Assembly: GCA_948329865.1 (NCBI GenBank)
Contig: OX415249.1
Coordinates: forward strand, 120,038,286 to 120,102,285
DNA length: 64,000 nt
From: Linaria vulgaris
Taxonomy: Eukaryota > Streptophyta > Magnoliopsida > Lamiales > Plantaginaceae
Reading direction: 5' to 3'
The notes under the pieces were generated by a model. It ran no database searches and was not told the DNA's origin. It worked only from the letters and a program-made list of their open reading frames with translations. Positions 32,432-43,266 of this stretch are shown piece after piece. Made by a program: the position numbers and the translations under genes. Every line of letters begins with the position of its first letter. Position 1 is the first letter of the stretch.

Positions 32432-32789
32432 TATTTATCTAAGTTGTAAAATATAAAGCAAATAATTACAATTAATACTACAAACAATTATCAATTTAAA
32501 ACGTAACAATTATCATGCACGATAAGATTGTAGCGTGATAGAATGATCAACTTACTTCTTGGAGTGTGAAAGAACGATCCTCAAGCACGTTGTGTCCACT
32601 ACGAGCAGCTTCGATGTGTTTACGACAATATCTATCAACAAATAAATAAACAAGTTAGCAGACCATACGAAAATATAGTATTGAAAAAAGATATTTGAGC
32701 TAGTAAGGGAAAAAAGCGTGGATACCTTAAAAATTGATGAAGACTGTAGTGAATTATGAAAGTGAGAGAGGGGTATAGGGGGAAACATG

Positions 32790-34710
32790 CAGCTCGCGAC
32801 CGCCCGGCGATTGCGATAACTCGCGACAACCCGACGGTTGCAAATAAGACTAGCCGTTGGGCTTCGCGACCACCTGGCGGTCGTCAAAGCTACTAGTCGT
32901 TGGCTAGTAGCGACGACCAGGCAGTCGTGACACTAGCATCGCAACCGCCTGACGATCACAAAACATAGTCATTTTTGACCGCCGATGGTTGCGCTTAATA
33001 TTAATGGCTTTAATTTGTGCATTCAAATGGATATTTAATGCGCGTTTGGTAAATTGATAAAGTAGTTAAAACGAGGCAAATTATATGGTTTTATTGCACA
33101 ATCTCATATAACAATTAAAACAACTAGGTATATTAGATGATTAGTTGTAGTACATAAAATAGGTTCATCGTTCATAACTCTCCCAATCACATCGAATCTA
33201 CTATTTTGATAACTAAATTACTAGTGTTGTAATCATTTCTTACTTCAATTCACATGTAATAATGAGATTTGTTGTTAAAAATCATAAACACATCAAGACC
33301 GTTCCATAAAATCACAAATTTAAACATGGATATTTTTCGCAACCGTCGGGCGGTTGCTAATAACCCTCTTTAGCGAACGTCGGGCGCTAGCGACATTACT
33401 TCGCAACAGTCCAACGTTCGCAAAAGAGGGTTATTAGCAACCGTCTGGCGGTTGCGAATAATATTCATGCTTTACATTAATGCATTTCGGTTGATTAGTT
33501 GTGCCGCGTTGTTTGTTCAATGTATAATGATTCCAATAATAGTTAAAATGAGCCAAACTAAAAGTTTTCATGACAAAATCAAGCATCACTTATGGGGGAT
33601 GGTCTGTAATGAATCTTCTAACTGTTTTTTAGGACAACGAACGTAATGCCTAAATAAATACATAAATATAGATAATGATTTTGATGATCTACTAATTTAA
33701 CATCATAATGATAGTTATTTCCCCAATTTGTAATGTAAAGCACAATCACATATAATAATTAAAACAACTATGTATATATGATAATTAGTTGTAGAACATA
33801 AAAAAGTTTCATCGTTCATAACTCGCTCAATCACATCTAATCTACAATTTTGAAAACTCAATTACTAGTAACACTTCAAGATCGTTCCAAAAAATCACAA
33901 AATTAAACATGAATATTATTCGCAATTGTCGGGCGGTCGCGACTATACTTCGCGACCGCCTGGCGGTCGTAAAAATCCCTAGAAATGGCGGGATTTGGGG
34001 AGAAATTTGAATTTCTTGAAAATTCAAAATTTTCACGCAAAATTCTATATACCGACAATTCTTCTCTCTAATTTTTAATAAACTAAAATTATACTCTACA
34101 AAAAAATCCAACACTTTCTCCTCTTTTCTTTTCACCAAATCCAAAAAAAAACCCAATACTTGCTCTTCATTTCTTTTTCCAAATCTACAACACTTTCAAC
34201 AACTCAAAAAAAAAAAAAAACCAACACTTTCTCCACTCATTTTTTTCCAAAATCCAAAAAATTAATACACAACACAACACATTCTCTTCTTTTCTTATAT
34301 AAAAAAAAATACCCAATACTTTATCTTCTCTTTTTTTTTTTCTTTTTTCATTTCATTTAATTTCATTTGTCATCTCTTACTTTTTATTTAAGCCATTTTC
34401 TTCGTATTTGCATTCTTTTACAACTCTATTCAATTTCTATAAAAAAAATATTATATTCTAGTAATTACCGATTTTTTTTTTAAAATCTCGTGAAGGTTAT
34501 TCGCAACCGCCGAGCGATCGAGAAGGCATGAATATTATCTACAACCGCCAGGCAGTCACGGCTACTTTCGCAAACGTTGGGCGGTCGCAAAAACTATCGC
34601 AACCGCCTAGCGGTTTAGAAATACCTTGAGGCTTTTCGCAACCGCTAGCTAGGCGATTGCGAAAATACTCCAAGGCAATTCGCAACCGCCAAGCGGTTGC
34701 AAATAATGTC
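32790..34710. repeat. Right subterminal palindrome arrays of the CACTA element
   Basis: Clusters at about 32795-32990, 33340-33460, 33915-33975 and 34500-34705 carry the same CGACCGCCTGGCGGTCG palindrome family as the left end, with decayed forms such as GCAACCGTCTGGCGGTTGC. Spacers are AT-rich and non-coding. Two spacers share a long duplicated block (about 33060-33200 and 33735-33860: AACAACTA.GTATAT, TTAGTTGTAG.ACATAAAA, TTCATCGTTCATAACTC), so the array grew by segmental duplication. Confidence 0.75.
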
Positions 34711-34739
34711 ATGGTCTTTTGCCGACTTCATGTAGTAAG

Positions 34740-35517
34740 AGGGGGGTCAGATGTGATACACACCATAGTCCATTCACCAACGGGGTCCCCGTAATTGTGT
34801 CCTTAACAAGAAAATAGTCGGCAAAGAATTCCATGGAAACATTATTGTCGAGATTAAATTGATGAACCGATTATAAATTATGTTGTGAAGCCGAAACATG
34901 TAGTATATTGGATAGATAAAACATGCGAGATGGAAATTTTAATTGAGAACTACCAACATGCGTAATTTCCATACTAAGACCATCGCCGATTTGAACTTCA
35001 TCGGTTCTATCATATTCTGAATGGAATGTGAGATTATTGATGTCGTGAGTGAGAGTTTGATTCCCACCTCAGTCAACAAGCCATGAACTATCACCGGGGC
35101 GAGATTGTGAGGTGGGAGGGGTGTGCGTCATGTCGCCGTGACCCTAGCGAAATCGAGGTTATAACAGCGGAGCACCGTGTGTCCAAGGCGGCCACAGATC
35201 TGACAATGGACATTACTAAATGGTGCGGCAGAATTATGAGAGTAAGAACCATAGTTACCTCGATTACGACCCCAAAAGGAGTGGCCACGAGAATTGGCGT
35301 TGTAGCGGCTCTGGGAGTTCGAGGGGCGGGATGAAGCGCCGGATCCATGGTGAGGACCATTGTCATGTGTGGCGGTGTTGGTCGTAGCCACCAAGGTGTA
35401 GGTGGCGGCATCGAGGCGCAACAAGTAGGCCTCGTGGGATACCAGTGCACTATGAAGTTCAGCAAACGATAGGGGATTTTCCCGAAGGCGAACGCAGGTG
35501 GCTCTGATACCATGTAA
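34740..35517 (-). pseudogene. Copia gag-protease fragment
   Basis: Minus strand, from just after a PBS at 35501-35512. Pieces: a glycine/serine/asparagine-rich gag end with the zinc knuckle CQICGRLGHTVLRC (35128-35424), then near 35080 WLVD, followed by a protease/pre-integrase reading (VGDGLSMEI, FPSRMFYLSNILHVS, LVKDTITGTPLVNGLW) running to the CACTA border. The gag N-terminus is missing or in other frames. The polyprotein is cut on the left by the CACTA element. Confidence 0.65.
35501..35512 (-). other. Primer-binding site of the copia fragment
   Basis: Minus-strand TGGTATCAGAGC, perfect Met-tRNA site, preceded by an LTR-like end (TTAGTTACA). Confidence 0.7.
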
Positions 35518-36502
35518 CTAATAAACTTGTTTGTTATTTTATTGTAGGACGAAATATTAAAAATGCCCGCTAACTTTTTTTAAAAAGTTAAAATGCTCTT
35601 TTTTTTCGAGCCTTGCTAAAATGCCCCGTATGTTTAAAAAAAGCTTTCAAAAATACTCGTGACCCTTATTCAGGCTAAATTGCTTACGTGGCGGTACAGT
35701 GGTTGTCACGTCAATAAGTCCTCTGCCACGTCATATTTTTCAGCAAAAAAATATTTTTTAAACAAACCCTTGTAATTCTAAATATTGTATTTGCACCCAA
35801 AATAAATTGCACTTTGCACCCCAATATTATATATAACATATATATATATAACCATTTGTAAAAATAAAACATATATATATAAAAAAACAATAATAAACAT
35901 ATATATATATATATAATTATTTGTAAAAATAAAAACATATATAAAAACTTAAATCGTAATTCAAAAATATATTTAATTTTACACTATTTAAATCAAAAAA
36001 AAAATTAATAAAAAAAGTTTATCATAAAAGGTTTAATAAACATAATTTTCAACAAATAATAAACTTAAAAAAAAAAAGAAAAAAAACCAAAAAAAAAGTT
36101 GTTTAGTTCGCCACAATACCACCACCACCGGTTGCTGTGGTTCAATTTTCCCCAAACATTGAGTGGTGGTGGTGTTGCAGGTGGTGGTGCTGTTGCATGA
36201 AGTGTAATTGGCGGGCGGGTTGTGGTGGTGTTGCATGAAGTGTAATCGGTGGGCGGTGGTGTTGCAGGTGGTGGCGGTGGTGGTGCAGAAAGTGGAATCG
36301 GCGGGCGGTGGTGTTGCAGGTGGTGGTTATATATATATATAACAAAATATATGAAGATGATGAATTATTTTTTTTTGTTATATATATTTTTATAATCTTT
36401 ATAACTTGTTAAAGATATAAAAATAATTGAATATATATAAGAAAGACATATTTTTTTTTATATTTTTTTATAACTTTTATAAATTGTTAAAGATATAAAA
36501 AA

Positions 36503-36534
<32 letters not shown>

Positions 36535-37200
36535 GGGTGCAAAGTGCAGTTTATTTTGGGGTGCATATACAATATTTAAAATTACAAGGGTTTGTGTAAA
36601 AAATATTTTTGGCTGAAAAATATGACGTGGCAGAGCACTTATTGACGTGGCAGCCACTGTACTGCCACGTAGGCAATTTCAACCCGAATAAAGGTCACGG
36701 GCATTTTTGAAAGCTTTTTTTAAACATACGGGGCATTTTAACAAGGCCTGAAAAGAAAGGGCATTTTAACTTTTTAAAAAAAGTTAGCGGACATTTTTAA
36801 TATATCGTCCTTTATTGCATAATGAATTATTCAAGAGTACATTGTTTTATACTATGAACTAATCTAAGATAGGAATAAGTCTTTAACAAAAATATACAAT
36901 GATAAACTAAAAACTAGATTGATATTATCTACTTCCCTAATAACTAATGTATTTTTCTGGAATTACTTGTTATTTTTCGGCTATTAGAAGGCAAAAGTCA
37001 AAGTAGGCCTAATTTAAACACATATCTTGCAATTCTCCTTTAATATATTATATCAGGTTCAAAAATTGTACTGTAGCTTTGACTTCCTAATATTTAGGAA
37101 ATTAATAAGCTGCTTATAGACATTATAATTTAACCACAACAGTAGAGATTTACATTAAAAAGAATTTCCTATATGAACAAAAGTAGAGCCGATACTCCAG
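35518..37200 (-). repeat. Probable copia 5' LTR remnant, interrupted by a fold-back element
   Basis: The short stretch 35518-35546 and the sequence after 36811 would be contiguous before insertion of the element at 35547-36810. The outer (right) LTR end could not be fixed. 36820-37200 otherwise holds no recognised feature. Confidence 0.35.
35547..36810. mobile_element. Mutator-type fold-back element with 9-bp TSD
   Basis: Ends GGACGAAATATTAAAAATG and, inverted, GGACGATATATTAAAAATG; the terminal inverted repeats run about 250 nt. Flanks TTTATTGTA (35538-35546) and TTTATTGCA (36811-36819) agree 8 of 9. The core (36110-36330) is rich in CCACCACC/GGTGGTGG with repeated units of GGCGGGCGGTGGTGTTGCAGG, and AT runs surround it. 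No transposase. It is inserted in the LTR of the copia fragment. Confidence 0.85.
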
Positions 37201-37264
37201 TTGATGAAACAAATACAGGATAATGAGATACAACTACTACCTAACACCCCAAACATGCCACGCT

Positions 37265-37834
37265 TTACTCCATCGGCCGAGGCCGCGGTCTCGGGTAATG
37301 GGGTTTTGGAGGTCGTGGTGGATGAGGTTTGGGAGGCCGCGGCGGATGAGATCTGAGAGGCGGAAAAAGGAAAGGAAACGGCGGCAGTGGCTGAGCATAA
37401 CTACACATTCCATAGAAACAAAAACCTGGAAAAGGGCACCTATTATCACACCTCCCGCAGTGAAAAGGGTTAACATTTATATTAACGCATAAGCCCCTGC
37501 AGCATTGTCTCGTGAAGCGGCACCTAACCCCACACAACCCGCAGTTGTTAATGTCGGAACTTACGTCCACGCATCGGTTGCGACAACAGCGTCGTCGGGT
37601 TCTTCTATTCTCATCGTCCTGTTTGCATATCCACGGCCGGCGCTTGCAGCCGATGAATCGAGGGTTCTTGATTCTTGTTAGATATGGAGAATAAATGGTG
37701 GAGTTTGTGGCCTTTTGTTCATGAATCAAGTCATTTTTAAGAAGTAATAGGTTTTTTTCTAGTGTGGGAACCAAGTGTGAGATAAGTAGTAGGATGAGTA
37801 AAATATTGATTTTATTAGGAGTGACTATTTGCAT
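37265..37834 (-). CDS. STIG1-family secreted cysteine-rich protein with proline-rich tail
   Basis: 189 residues, single exon. Residues 1-25 form a signal peptide (INILLILLLISHLVPTLE). After a spacer, the cysteine-rich domain (about 63-150) has 16 cysteines in the STIG1 pattern: CCRNRCVDVSSDINNCGLCG, then CCRGLCVN, HCGRCDNRC and GFCFYGMCSYA. Stig1-type proteins are exported to the cell wall or stigma exudate, where members act in pistil and pollen-tube signalling and in restricting oxidative cell death (e.g. LeSTIG1, GRI). The last 35 or so residues are a basic proline repeat (PPRPPKPHPPRPPKPH), longer than in typical family members and resembling a wall-binding extensin-like tail. Frame intact; flanked by transposons on both sides. 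Start is the first ATG, followed by the signal peptide. Confidence 0.88.
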   Translation of the reverse strand: MQIVTPNKINILLILLLISHLVPTLEKNLLLLKNDLIHEQKATNSTIYSPYLTRIKNPRFIGCKRRPWICKQDDENRRTRRRCCRNRCVDVSSDINNCGLCGVRCRFTRQCCRGLCVNINVNPFHCGRCDNRCPFPGFCFYGMCSYAQPLPPFPFLFPPLRSHPPRPPKPHPPRPPKPHYPRPRPRPME

Positions 37835-37886
37835 TATGCATGTAATGTAGTGGGTCTTTTTAAAAAGTAAAGGTTAATGTTGACGA

Positions 37887-37893
37887 TTATATA
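37887..37893 (-). promoter_or_regulatory. TATA box of the STIG1-like gene
   Basis: Minus-strand TATATAA about 54 nt upstream of the ATG. Confidence 0.5.
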
Positions 37894-37899
37894 GATGAA

Positions 37900-38283
37900 G
37901 TAAAAGCGTTTTATAATTCATGGAATTCGGGGAATTCATGTTTTTCTTACGAGTGGTAATTACTATTTACGTGATAGTGAACTCCCCGCTTGCAATGTGA
38001 TTGAGAAAGTGATCAACACTAGGTCATAACTCATGCAATAATTTGCTTTTTTCACAATTCGCATTTGCTCTAATCACACCTCTGGATGACTCAATGCGTA
38101 CGTTATTATTTCCTTTTGATAAAAAATATTGTTGGTGAGTTTGTCGAAAATGTCGAACACTGGAACTTGAAAGTCGCGAAAATACAGACGCTTTCCTTAA
38201 AGCGTAATTCGCCCCCACCTCGTGTGCCAAAAGGGTTACAGCGAATCGCCTCCTAGGATACAACTTAAGCCCAGAAAATAAAA
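37900..38283. other. Upstream flank of the STIG1-like gene
   Basis: No credible gene. The minus-strand frame 38024-38326 crosses the transposon end and so is not a real ORF. Confidence 0.4.
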
Positions 38284-38859
38284 CACTACAAGATTTGGAG
38301 GTCAATAGTGACCGAAATGCAGTCACTATTGACCCCCCCTGCAGTCCCTGATGGTCAATAGTGACCGCCTTTGAGTCGCAGATGACCGGTCACTATTGAC
38401 CTCGGTCACTTGCCATCAGTGACCGCAATTAGGTCGCTGATGAGGGTCAATAGTGACTGGAAGATTAGTGACCGCTTTCCAGTCCCTGTTCATTTTAAAA
38501 AATTAGTGACCGCAATTAGGTCCCTACTAATATTTATGAATATTAGTAGGGACCGAATTGCGGTCACTATTGACCTGTACGAAAAATAAAAAAAAAACAC
38601 TAATATTCCCGATTTAATCCGGAATATTATTGTTTTTTTTTGTAAAATTATGATTTTAACAAGATCAAAACCATAAAATAATGAAGAAAAAGTTAATATA
38701 ATGACATGAATGTAAAAAGATGAAAAACAAATGTCTAATAATAGAAAATATAATATGAATGAAAACAAAAAAATGAATGATTAAAAAAGATGAATCAAAG
38801 AAAAAAGAATAATGAAAACAAAAAGATTAATGAATAAAATAACAAGTGAAAAAAAAGTA

Positions 38860-39075
38860 AGAAAATAAAGTGTAGATTCAAAAAAACAAAAAAGTGAAAG
38901 AAAGAAAGAAAATAAAGTGTAGATCCAAAATAAAAAAAAGTGAAAGAAAAAAAGAAAATAAAGTGTAGATCCAAAATAAAGAAAGAAAGATAATAAAGTG
39001 TAGATCCAAAATAAAAAAAAAAAGTGAAAGAAAAGAAAGTGTAGATCCAAAGAAGTGAAAGAAAAGAAAGTGTTT
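38860..39075. repeat. A-rich tandem repeat inside the CACTA element
   Basis: Five degenerate copies of AAAGAAAATAAAGTGTAGATCC. The hydrophobic minus-strand frame (38781-39248) is made by this repeat and is not a gene. Confidence 0.75.
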
Positions 39076-40199
39076 TTTGGATTTATGTTGTTGTGTTGGT
39101 GTGTTGGTGAGTTTTGGAGAAAAGAAGAGAGTGTTGTTATGTTGGTGATTTTTGGAGATAATGAAATTAGATGTGTAAGAGTGGTGAGTATATATGGAAG
39201 GGAGGGTGAAATTTTCAAATTTTCGTCAAATTCAAATTTCCCTCTCAATTCCGCCTAAAATTTTCGCCCAATTTCAAATTTTTGGATTTCAATGACCGCA
39301 TTTAGGTCACTAATATATATTAGGGACCGCTATTAGGTCACTAATATTTTGTAGTGACTACAGCGCGGTCTCTGTTGCCATATCAAGGACCTAAGTGCGG
39401 TCCCTAATAATATTCATCCATTTTAAAGTATGAATATTAGTAGGGACTGCAATTCGGTCACTGTTGAGTCAATAGGGACCGCAATGCAGTCCCTGTTGAG
39501 TGAACAGTGACTGCATTGCGGTCCCTATTGTCTCCCATACTTTAAACTCGATTTTTTTTTTTTTATTTTGGTGTGTTTGTGATTCTTAGTAACCAAACTC
39601 ATTGTAACATGTGAATTGAAGTAATAAATGATTGCAAAACCAACCTCATAGTAGTTTAGTTGTGGATTAATAGATTGATTGAGATTGAACGAGTTATTAA
39701 CGTTGGAGATATATTTCATGTTCTACAACTAATCATCACTAGTTAGTTGTAGTTGTTATTTGTTTTTATGCTTTACTTCACTAATGTTAGCATATATATG
39801 ATTATGAGGTATAAATCATCACATCAAGTAATCATTATACTTATATGTATATACAATTAGTTTGTCATTATGACATTTTTCGTACAAAATAATAAGAGAA
39901 TCGTCAAAGTGGTCCGTTCTCTTTACATAATGTTTGGATTTACAATGCGTCGTTGAAATTATTGTTGTTTTAACTCTTACAATGGTTATTATGAACTAAA
40001 AAACAACGCGGCACCTCGAACCATCTTAAAATATCGATTTTAAAGTATGAATATTAGTAGGGACTGCAATTCGGTCCCTGTTGAGTCAATAGGGACCGCA
40101 ATGCAGTCACTGTCGTGTCATTAGGGACTGCTTAGCGGTCCCTATTGACCCAACAGTGACTGCATTATAGTGACCGAAAAGCGGTCACTATTGAGAACG

Positions 40200-40555
40200 G
40201 CTAATGTCAGTAGTGACCGGAAAGCGGTCACTATTGAGAACGGCTAATGTCAGTAGTGACCGAAAAGCGGTCACTATTGACAACGGCTATTACCAATAGC
40301 GACTCAAGTTGAGTCGTTGTTGCCTTCACAAGTCGCTGAAGACAAGTGACTCAACTTGAGTCACAACTGGGCTGTCACTAATGTCAGTAGTAACCGAAAA
40401 GCGGTCACTATTGACAACGGCTATTACCAATAGCGACTCAAGTTGAGTCGCTGATTTCTGCGACTCAAGTTGAGTCGTTGTTGCCTTCACAAGTCGCTGA
40501 AGACAAGTGACTCAACTTGAGTCACAACTAGGTTGTCACTATTGACCCCCCAAAT
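40200..40555. repeat. Duplicated 3' subterminal block of the CACTA element
   Basis: AGTGACCGGAAAGCGGTCAC occurs near 40211, a variant near 40255 and another near 40390. The block containing CAATAGCGACTCAAGTTGAGTCG and TCGCTGAAGACAAGTGACTC is present twice (about 40295-40380 and 40430-40540). Confidence 0.75.
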
Positions 40556-40567
40556 CTTGTAGTGAAA

Positions 40568-41861
40568 GAACTATTAACTGCGTTTTGGACTTACGAAGTT
40601 AATCAATAGAAAAAGAACAAGAATGCAATTAATACATAAAATAATTTATGCAGCAATTATTTTTGTATGTATATGAGAGATACGAAAATTTGATGTGTTT
40701 TATCTCTGATAATCCCACGAATATATAGACGTTGAAGAGTTGTACGGAAAAGTCACGACTTTTCTACTGGTATTCTTTCACAGAAAGCCACAACTCTCAT
40801 GCTCTAAAATATGTGACTGTTAATATTTAAATTTGAGTTTTAAATATTCCCTCCATATTTTTCCGGATTAATCTGAGCCGTCGGATTTAAATCTTAAGTA
40901 AGATTAAATCCACACCATCCAATTTAATCTATATTAATTTAATATTCAGATTAAATTACAGCCGTTCATCTTATTTAATTAATTAAATAAAATCTACAGC
41001 GTAGATCGATGAGCGCCAAACAATAGCTAAGTGCTAAGTGCTTTTTATGTGCGCCAAACAATAGCTCCACTTAAGCGCCACAAGCGCGAATGGGCGCAGA
41101 CCCGGGCCCGGGTTCGGCTCGGCACGCGTGTGTGCATGATCACCACCTATGTCTTGCACTTTTTATTACCTAAGTAATATAGTGCAAACATATATAAACC
41201 CACAAATAAGTTTTTACTTTTCCTATGTGGAACACTTAAGCCACTTTAGTAAAATTGGCCTATGAGAGCTAAAGCTCTTAAAACCCATAAAAGTCCTTAT
41301 AGTTACCATGAGTTAGAGCCCAACATACTTTACCAATGTGGGACAAACTCAAAAAAGCTTTTATTGTACTTTGCATTCACCTCATATCAACACATAACCA
41401 ATGGATATCTCTCACAAGATTTATTATAACTAAATCTAACAAAATTAGTATATAATTAAACATAGAATGGAAAATATGATGTTAATATGCTTTTGTCTTT
41501 TGTTTCTGACCATACCGTACCGTTGAATAAAATGACATTTTATAGAAAATAGAAGGGATTTCTAATATTCTACTATCTTCTCTGAAGAATACTTCTTGTG
41601 AGATCCCGATTTGTTTTTTTGTATTTATTTATTTGAACTCAAACTTAGATACGAATTGTAGTTAGAGTTAGTTCTATATCAAATTTATTGTGCTCACAGA
41701 AATAGTTTCTATTTATTTTAAATTAAACCGCTATATAACACAAATGTCCTCTTATATATAGTTAGCAATTTACATTTATCATCAGTGGTTATGTTTTACC
41801 TTCTCTTCTTCTTTATAATCATTTATTTTCAATAGTCGAAGTTATAAGAGTCTTTAGAAAG
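40568..41861. other. Intergenic, no gene seen
   Basis: A 16-nt motif GCGCCAAACAATAGCT is repeated near 41012 and 41052, and GC-rich palindrome GGGCCCGGG lies near 41103. Otherwise AT-rich and non-coding; may include old LTR sequence. Confidence 0.4.
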
Positions 41862-42022
41862 TGATTACTCTTTCATTATTGACAAACGTGTATATATATA
41901 TATAGTATTACAATCCTAACAAGAGTAAGTGAATCACTAAACTAAAGAAAGATAGATACAAAAGATTTACAAGGATTAATAATTAAGGAAAGTAAGATAT
42001 CAAGGATATTCTATCTAATACA
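41862..42022 (-). repeat. Copia 3' LTR (161 nt)
   Basis: Shares TACTCTTTCATTA, GTAAGTGAATCACTAAACTAA-type and AAAGATAGATACAAAAGATTT segments with 54641-54794, with TG...CA ends on the plus strand. Confidence 0.75.
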
Positions 42023-43266
42023 CACCCGCAAAATAGACGTTCCATCAGCAACGAAAATTTTGGAGCGCAGGAAGAGAAATCGAGAACGTGCAAGGGCCTT
42101 TGTCAGAAGGTCAACTAGCTGATTAAGAGTATTCACATACGAAACTTTGAGAAGACCTTTGGAGATGAGATCCCGAACAAATTGAAGATCGACAGAAATA
42201 TGCTTCATATAAGAATATTGGACCGGATGTAAGGAAAGCCGAAGAGCACCCAAATTGTCGCAGTGGATAATATGCACAGAGGGAAGGGTAAGACCGGCTC
42301 GCCAAACAAATGTTGGAGCCAGTGTACTTCAATCGACGTGAAAGCTACGGCCTGATATTCTGCCTCCGTCAAAGATCGGGAAATGGCCTTTTGCTTGCGA
42401 CAAGACCAAGAGATGGGATTTGACCTAGGGAACACTAAGTAGGCAGTGGTCGACGTGCCACTAACCGTGTTTCCAGCATAATCCGAATCGCTAAACACGG
42501 TGAGAGCAAGAGAGCTCGAGTGTTGAAGTAAAAGACCATGTGATATTGTGCCTTTGAGATAGCAAAGGACACGCTTCAAGGCATACCAATTTTCATAATC
42601 AGGGGCAGCCATTTGTTGAGTGAGACGGTTGACCGAAAAAGAAATATATGGACGTGTGAGAGTAAGATAATGTAACCCCTCAATAATCTGAAGATAGGTC
42701 GTGGGATCGACATTAGCCGAAGAGAATATTGCTGGCGGATTGGAGGTCATGGGCTTAGCAAGGGGCTTAGCGCCATCCATCTTGTAGTGCGCCACAAGAT
42801 CAAAAATATATTTATGTTTGCAAAGGAATAAACCTTCCTTACAGTGAACAACCTCAATCCCCAAGAAATAAGTGAGAGCGCCCATGTCCTTAACCGTAAA
42901 ACGACAACTAAGACTAGCAATAACAAACGAGATCATGGAATCACATGAATTTGTGACAATAATATCATCTACATATACAAGAACAGAAAGTTGAACACCC
43001 TTATCAAGATAAACAAAAAGAGATGTGTCGAATTTTGTATGGACAAAATCGAGAGACTGGAGGGCGGCGTTAAGTTCGAGAAACCAAGCGCGCGACGCCT
43101 GTTTGAGACCATAAATCGACTTGTGCAATAAGCAACCATCATTTGGAACCGCTTTATCAACAAAACCCAAGGGTTGCCGCATGTAAACAGTTTCAGTGAG
43201 GTTTCCATGTAAGAACACATTACTTACATCCAATTGGCGCAAGGACCATCCATAAGTTGTAGCCAA
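42011..43266 (-). pseudogene. Copia reverse transcriptase and RNase H
   Basis: The main frame (43266-42205) begins in the fingers-palm region (LRQLDVSNVFLHGNL, YMRQPLGF, LHKSIYGLKQASRAW), has the catalytic YVDD (LVYVDDIIVT) and continues through the connection into RNase H (SDSDYAGN, SLTEAEYQAV). The rest of RNase H (IHCDNLGAL, KHISVDLQFVRD, NQLVDLLTKAL) is in another frame, 42277-42011, so one frameshift lies near 42270. Order Int-RT-RH identifies Ty1/copia. Confidence 0.85.

Larger units (their letters stand above)
25398..34737. mobile_element. Decayed CACTA (En/Spm) transposon, about 9.3 kb
   Basis: The left end CACTACAAGATTGAGGGGG is clear. The right end is a degenerate ...TTCATGTAGTA at 34737 (expected ...TCTTGTAGTG); 3-bp flanks do not match, so this border is uncertain. 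Inside are palindromic subterminal repeat arrays at both ends, a multi-piece TNP2 transposase on the minus strand and a second gene on the plus strand. The genes are damaged, so it is no longer autonomous. Confidence 0.7.
38284..40564. mobile_element. Non-autonomous CACTA transposon with AAA TSD
   Basis: Ends CACTACAAGATTTGGAGG and, inverted at the right, CACTACAAGATTTGGGGGG, flanked by AAA on both sides (38281-38283, 40565-40567). Subterminal regions are packed with both orientations of a short motif GTGACCG(C/A)A(A/T)T(G/A)CGGTC(A/C)CT, e.g. 38300-38580 and 39290-39530, 40050-40270. There is no transposase. The interior includes an A-rich tandem repeat (38860-39075). Confidence 0.9.

Noticed and set aside
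25300..34700. CRISPR-like array from the regularly repeated CGACCGCC palindromes
   Set aside because: Eukaryotic context, irregular spacing and CACTA termini show these are transposon subterminal repeats.
38024..38326. 100-codon minus-strand frame
   Set aside because: Its first codons lie inside the CACTA end at 38284, so the frame is formed by the insertion.
38781..39248. 155-codon hydrophobic minus-strand frame
   Set aside because: Low-complexity translation of an A-rich tandem repeat within a non-autonomous CACTA element.
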